DNA of 12,520 nucleotides from Obelidium mucronatum (taxonomy: Eukaryota; Chytridiomycota; Chytridiomycetes; Chytridiales; Chytriomycetaceae). Every line of letters begins with the position of its first letter. Positions within the stretch are counted from its first letter, which is position 1. Where the stretch lies: assembly GCA_025765595.1 (NCBI GenBank), contig JAIVFH010000620.1:1-12520 (forward strand). Direction: 5' to 3'. The notes below the pieces were generated by a model. It was not told where the DNA came from. It worked only from the letters and a program-made list of their open reading frames with translations, and searched no databases. This document shows positions 7,934-12,520 of the stretch, in pieces. The position numbers were made by a program, and so were the translations under genes.

Positions 7934-10069
7934 ATGAAGCACTTGAAATCAAAGCCTGCTTCTGACTTCAAACCGCTGCGCCACCGCCGACAACATCGCC
8001 GCCTCCAAGCATTTCTCATCGCCGCTGTGTTTGCGTGCGGCCTTGTTTGGCTGGTGTGGGGGCCTGTCACTGCAGAGGACAAGCCCGACTTTGCGAAACG
8101 CAACCACCACCGTAATGCGCCGCAAAAAGTACTCGAGGAGCCGCAGAAGACGCCTTCTTTGCTGGTGCAAGCAGCGCAGAGCATTCTTGCGCAGGACGCA
8201 GCACGGGAGGCGAAACGCGTTGGTCGTCAGACAGATATTCCATTGGAGGATATAGTCAAAGATATTGATTTGCTCCAGGCCCAGTTTTTGGACTTTCTCA
8301 ACGGCGAGGAAGGAATGCAGGCGTCGGATCCAAGGTAAGGACTTGCCAGAACGATGTGTAAATAATTTGACGTTTGCTTATATAGAATATTTGGAGGAGC
8401 TCTTCAGAATCTATCTGAACCATTCGATATCCAATTCGTCTGGATACGGATACATCGATTCGCACTTCATGTGGCGCAATCAAAATCGCTTGACCGGACA
8501 GAGTTTCTCCAAATGGGTCGAATCGGACGAGCCAACCTAATAGCATATACAATTCTATACGATAAAACCTCAATCATACCATTCCTGGAATCTAGCTATG
8601 ACTCGGGACTGGACTTGGAGGCGCAATTATATGTGTTGGTTCAAGATTTGACCAGTGTTTTATACCCTTGGATGTCGCCCACTTTCAACAGCATCAAAGA
8701 AATGCAATCAAGGTATTCCATGGCTAAATCAGATGGCATGGTCCGTGAGGGCATTATTTTTACAACTGGAAAATGGCACTTTGAGTTGTGAGTGCAGAGA
8801 CTGTTTTTTTATTTTGTAAGTTTGTGATATTGATTCACCCTTTCCTTTTTAAAACTGAAGAACCCTTCATGCAATCGTAACTTTACGACGCGTTATAAAT
8901 TGTTCGTTGCCGATTGAAGTTCATTATGGAGGACCCGAAGATCTCTCCCCCGATATGATTGACACTTTCAACGCGTTGCCAAACACTGTTGCAGTAGATA
9001 CGGTCTCAAATTTCTTCACGTCAGAGACGTCTCAATTTGGAGGGTGGTCGTTGAAACCATTTGCCTTGCTCGCATCATCGTTTACGAGGTAACAAAACCT
9101 ACTGGGGCTGAACCCCCCCCCCCCCCCCCTCCTTCCCCTATTGATGAAACTTTTTTAATCTTTGCGACCGGGAAAAAAAAACAGGGTCATATTCATTGAT
9201 GCCGATGCCCTCTTTTTCCAAGATCCACAAACACTGTTGCACAGTTTCACGTTCCAAAAACATGGACAAGTGTTTTTCCATGATCGAAGTCTATTTCGAG
9301 ATGATCCAGTAACCTGGTTCCGTGAAATCAATCCTCAATATTCACACTATGCCTCTACGTTGCGGTACATGAATGGACTGAGTTGGCATGAGATGGAATC
9401 CGGAGTTGTCGTGATTGATAAGAGCATCTCTGGGAATTTGCACGCCTTGTTGATGATTTGTAACATGAATAGTAAGGAGGAGCGAGATGCTGTTACTTAC
9501 AAGAAGATGCATGGCGACAAGGAGACTTATGTGAGTTTAGATTTTCATCGTTGGACCGGGTGAGGGCTTTTGTCCAAATTCCTTAAAAAATGTTCGCAGT
9601 GGATCTCTTTTGATATTCTTCGCGTTCCATACGCGTTTGTCCCAACTTTTGGTGGGACTGTTGGATACAAGAATGAAACTACAGGCGGTATCTGTGGTGG
9701 TTTGTTTCATACTGACGAGAACATGAAACCGTTGTGGTGGAATGGTGGAGTTGTTGCAAACAAGTGGCATTCAAAGGATTCAACGTTCATGAAGTTCGAG
9801 TATGCAGCCTTTGATACAGATGGTGATAAGATAAAGGTAATAATTTTCCTTTACTTAAATCAGAAGTTAACTGATTCAAATACTTCTAGTGGGTTTGGGA
9901 AACACCAAAAACACCGTTCTGTTTGACACCAAGATATAAGTGGGAAGTCATTCAGTTGGGTTCAAGAGAAAAATCTTTCGGCAACAAGTTTGTGGAAATA
10001 TACAAAGATATGCAAAATACAGGATGGAAGAGATACTTAAAAGAACGGATGAATGTCAATATCGACTAA
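7934..10069 (+). CDS. MNN1-type alpha-mannosyltransferase, type II Golgi membrane protein
   Basis: Exons are 7934-8334, 8386-8787, 8861-9088, 9185-9530, 9600-9836 and 9890-10069, giving 597 residues; all five introns (51-96 nt) are GT-AG and in phase. The start at 7934 gives a short basic cytoplasmic tail (RHRRQHRR), one membrane anchor (about 26-42) and a luminal stem, the standard type II layout. The catalytic domain contains LPIEVHYGG, the DxD metal and sugar-nucleotide site in VIFIDADALFF (DAD, 349-351), MESGVVVID, and HGDKETYW followed by VPYAF. These match the fungal MNN1/MNT family, which transfers mannose from GDP-mannose onto O- or N-linked glycans in the Golgi. The Thr-rich protein at 2535-3488 is the kind of protein such enzymes decorate, though this pairing is inference. 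The exact linkage (alpha-1,3 or alpha-1,2) cannot be read from sequence. Intron 3 contains a C17 run. Confidence 0.93.
9113..9129. repeat. C17 homopolymer in mannosyltransferase intron 3
   Basis: Seventeen consecutive C on the plus strand, 25 bases downstream of the donor at 9089. An A9 run sits directly before the CAG acceptor (9173-9184), in place of a polypyrimidine tract. Such a long C run is rare and easily miscounted by sequencers. Confidence 0.85.
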
Positions 10070-10100
10070 AAAAGAATGTGAATTATTATGTTGAACAAAG

Positions 10101-10106
10101 TTTATT
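10101..10106 (-). promoter_or_regulatory. candidate poly(A) signal AATAAA for uS7
   Basis: The plus strand reads TTTATT, so the minus strand has AATAAA about 110 bases after the uS7 stop. Cleavage downstream would place the uS7 3' end next to the stop codon of the convergent mannosyltransferase gene (10069). I find no canonical AATAAA for the mannosyltransferase in the 146-bp gap. Confidence 0.4.
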
Positions 10107-10215
10107 TATGGCGTGGACAACATCGAATCCGACCACAAAAGGGAAGACGTTACAAAAAATAACACAGCGCAGAAAGAAGCCAATAGTGACCACCCCCCAC
10201 AATATGAATAATTTC

Positions 10216-11009
10216 TTAACGGTTGGACTTGGCAACACGCTCGAGTTCATCCTTCTTCTTGATGGCGTAAGAGTTGGATGATCCCTTGGCAGCGTTGATC
10301 AACTCATCAGCAAGGCATTCGGCAATGGTCTTGGAGTTTCTGAAGGCAGCTTCACGAGCACCAGTGGTCAAAAGAGCAATAGCCTGGTTGACACGTCTCA
10401 ATGGAGACACATCGACGGCTTGACGACGGACGGTACCCTGGGAACCGATACGGGTAGAGTCTTCACGTGGTCCAGTGTTGATGACGGCATCGACAACGAC
10501 TTGGATTGGGTTCAAGTCGGTGAGGAGGTTGATGATCTCGAAGGAGTGCTTGATGATGCGGACGGTCATGAGCTTCTTACCGTTGTTACGGCCGTGCATC
10601 ATCAAAGAGTTGGCGAGACGCTCAACAATTGGGCACTGGAAAAAACAGTTAATCATCAATTTCGATTTGGAATTCGGTATTTGCTTACTCTGCTCTTACG
10701 GAAACGCTTGGTCTGGTAACGACCTGCGGTGTGTGGGAGGTAGACTGGGGCAACCATGACGTAGTCCTAAAACACAGAATCTCAGTACTCCGCGCAAGTT
10801 TTCGCAGTCAAGAGAATTCACACACCTGGAGAGCCATGTCCTTGACCTCAACATCGTCGAAACTAAGGAAATTACGAAGAGGAGAGCATCGTTTAGTATC
10901 CCGTGTACATATTCGTCCTTTGGAATTGAGATCCAGAATCAACTCACGTCCACTTGTTGAAGAGCTTAGTTTGGGCAGCAGAAGCCTCCAAGATAACAGT
11001 GTCAGCCAT
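10216..11009 (-). CDS. RPS5: 40S ribosomal protein uS7 (RPS5)
   Basis: Minus-strand exons are 11009-10948, 10862-10826, 10766-10689 and 10635-10216, giving 198 residues (human 204, yeast 225). The three introns (85, 59, 53 nt) are GT-AG and in phase. The N-terminus reads [20 protein letters not shown] and is joined to [11 protein letters not shown], then YLPHTAGRY and KRFRKS. The conserved core [46 protein letters not shown], and [10 protein letters not shown] follows, and the C-terminus [10 protein letters not shown] is near-identical across eukaryotes. It binds the 3' major domain of 18S rRNA in the small-subunit head, next to the E site. The ATG is preceded by GTGATCACAG, which resembles a splice acceptor, so a 5' UTR intron is possible, as in many ribosomal protein genes. 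Most of the protein is in the last exon. Confidence 0.97.
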
Positions 11010-11312
11010 TTTCTGTGATCACAATACGAGAGGAGTTAGTTTGGCTGGGACAAGGCATCTGGTGGGTGTCGCAGCAGGTGTTGAAGAGATGCCATTGCCG
11101 CCGCCGCCGCCATCCGAGTTCTCCAGCGCATCCCGCCCGCCTCTCCCGCTCCGAACCCGCTGCGACTGGCTTCTGCGGCGGCATGCGATGGCTGCGTGGT
11201 GCAGTGATGGGGTGTGGGCGACAGTCGCACGTACGATTTGAAGAATGAAAGGACTCAAAAATTGACCAATCAAACACTCTCTCTCTCACTCGACCGAAAA
11301 CAGACAAAACAG
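11010..11312. promoter_or_regulatory. divergent promoter region between uS7 and DDX42
   Basis: This 303-bp gap separates two outward-facing start codons. Its middle is noticeably GC-rich and holds (GCC)5 at 11097-11111. A plus-strand CCAAT at 11266-11270 lies 43 bases before the DDX42 ATG and is followed by a CT-repeat stretch (about 11277-11290). No TATA box is seen. Several open frames of 60-106 codons cross this gap on both strands, but they reflect its GC content and match nothing I recognise. Confidence 0.5.
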
Positions 11313-12520
11313 ATGCCGCCAAAACGCGCTTTCGACTCAGACGACGACAGCGACGATCCGTGGACTCACAAGCGGCCGTCGCGCCCGCCGCCGTCGCATC
11401 TGCTGACTGGCGCTGCGCAGCGAGTTGAGGCGCAGGCGGCCGAGGACTCGGACGAAGGTGCGCCCCCGCGCTGGCAGAGTGGGCTCTTGGCTAACCGAAA
11501 GCACCTGCTGATTAGACCCCCTCGATGCATTCATGAAGTCGAATGCGTCGGAAGCTGCAAAGGAGTCGGAGACAAAACTTGACACGCGAAACAGCAGATT
11601 GGACTTGGATGCCGACGGCGAAGACGATTATGTTGAAAGTTATGCAAAGGTGGATTGCTCTCGCGCATGCCAACCGAATTTAGTTACTGACTGCTCTGCA
11701 GGCCATGAAGGCGAAGGGATTTGATGTTGGAGCGTCGACTGCCCAGAATCGCAGCGAAGATTATAATTCTGATGAAGAAGTGTATGCAACTGCTCGAGCC
11801 ATTGATAGTCAGCAACACAACCACCGGGATGGGGTCGATAATCCTGACGGTTCAAAGAAAGAGATTGAGCCACTGCCGCGCGTTGACCATTCTGCCATTG
11901 AATATATCCCCATTGAAAAGAACCTGTTGCAAGAACATGCGGACATTACTGTTCTTTCAGAAGCCGAGGTTCAAAAAATACGGCGCGAGCTCGACATGCG
12001 AGTCTCTGGTCATGACATTGTCAAACCATGCATCTCGTTTGCCCACTTTATGTTTGAAGATTGTCTGGTATCCACCATTGCTAAAGCCGGGTTCTCGAAA
12101 CCAACGGCTATTCAACAACAAGCTGTACCAGTTGTCCTGAATGGACGCGACTTGATTGCAGTTTCAAAAACGGGTTCAGGAAAGACGGTAGCATCATTTC
12201 CAAAGAATAGCTTTTGTTTCATCAATTAACAGTTTTAATGCCTCCAGGCTGCCTTTGTCTGGCCAATGATTGTACATATGATGGATCAACCTGAATTAGA
12301 ATGGGGTGAGGGCCCGATTGGACTAATACTTGCACCTACGTGAGCTCTGTGATTATTGCATCTATTTATTGATCGATTCCCCATTGCAGGCGTGAACTGG
12401 CCTCACAAATATATACCGAAACAAAGAAATTCGGGAAAGCGTATTCTTTAAAATCTGCTGTAGTTTATGGTGGAGCTTCCAAGACTGATCAGTTCAAGGA
12501 GCTAAGGAATGGGGGCGTAG
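11313..12520 (+). CDS. DDX42: DDX42-type DEAD-box RNA helicase, N-terminal part (cut by right edge)
   Basis: Exons are 11313-11457, 11516-11649, 11702-12187, 12248-12339 and 12390-12520 (open at the edge), giving 329 residues so far. The introns (58, 52, 60, 50 nt) are GT-AG and in phase. The N-terminus is acidic and disordered ([10 protein letters not shown]). Then come [20 protein letters not shown] and LDMRVSG, all signatures of the DDX42 branch rather than PRP5 or DBP2. The helicase core starts with SFAHFMF, the Q motif (GFSKPTAIQ), motif I SKTGSGKT (248-255; Ser where Ala is usual), AAFVWPM, motif Ia PTRELA, and the GG motif in [11 protein letters not shown]. The DEAD box and domain 2 lie beyond the window. 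In animals DDX42 associates with the SF3B part of the U2 snRNP and works in pre-mRNA splicing; the same role is inferred here. Confidence 0.93.

Noticed and set aside
10420..10759. Plus-strand frames of 94-99 codons over the uS7 gene
   Set aside because: These are shadows of the highly conserved uS7 coding sequence on the other strand.
11002..11322. Overlapping frames of 64-106 codons in the uS7-DDX42 gap, some Arg-rich
   Set aside because: Several mutually overlapping frames on both strands reflect high GC content and few stops; none resembles a known protein.
1..12520. Search for transposons, terminal repeats, CRISPR arrays, tRNA, rRNA or bacterial operons
   Set aside because: None seen. 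The sequence is explained by intron-containing eukaryotic genes and short intergenic regions; repeats are limited to simple homopolymer, dinucleotide and GCC tracts.

Overview
The window is nuclear DNA from a eukaryote with compact genes, most likely an early-diverging, flagellated (zoosporic) fungus such as a chytrid-like lineage. I place it there because it carries a CatSper3-type calcium channel (a flagellar channel lost from yeasts and moulds), a fungal MNN1-type alpha-mannosyltransferase, a Thr-rich secreted protein with a GPI-type tail, and many GT-AG introns (25 modelled; all but two are 50-96 nt). The phylum is inference: no rRNA or phylogenetic marker is in hand.

Layout, left to right. 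Positions 1-251 hold the 3' end of an unidentified plus-strand gene. Positions 344-1391 (minus) encode NDUFAF1/CIA30, a mitochondrial complex I assembly factor, in five exons; the last exon has a short out-of-frame segment. About 1.1 kb without a recognisable gene follows, ending in a CCAAT/TATA promoter for a Thr-rich, signal-peptide-bearing, probably GPI-anchored protein (2535-3488, plus, no intron). NOG2/GNL2, the circularly permuted GTPase of 60S ribosome assembly, fills 3634-6401 (plus, six exons); its fourth intron is unusually long and contains two hairpins. A CatSper3-like single-domain six-helix channel lies at 6500-7890 (minus, five exons). It is divergent, by only 43 bp, from a type II Golgi alpha-mannosyltransferase (7934-10069, plus, six exons). 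Ribosomal protein uS7/RPS5 is at 10216-11009 (minus, four exons), divergent from a DDX42-type DEAD-box helicase that starts at 11313 (plus) and runs off the right edge after its GG motif.

The genes are arranged as alternating convergent and divergent neighbours, with very short shared promoters and 3' ends whose poly(A) signals interleave. Functionally they are mixed: three serve RNA or ribosome biology (NOG2, uS7, DDX42), two serve the cell surface and secretory route (Thr-rich protein, mannosyltransferase), one serves respiration (NDUFAF1) and one serves calcium signalling of the motile stage (CatSper3). I see no operon-like system, transposon, CRISPR array, tRNA or rRNA. All exon models were made by eye from splice signals plus protein-family continuity.
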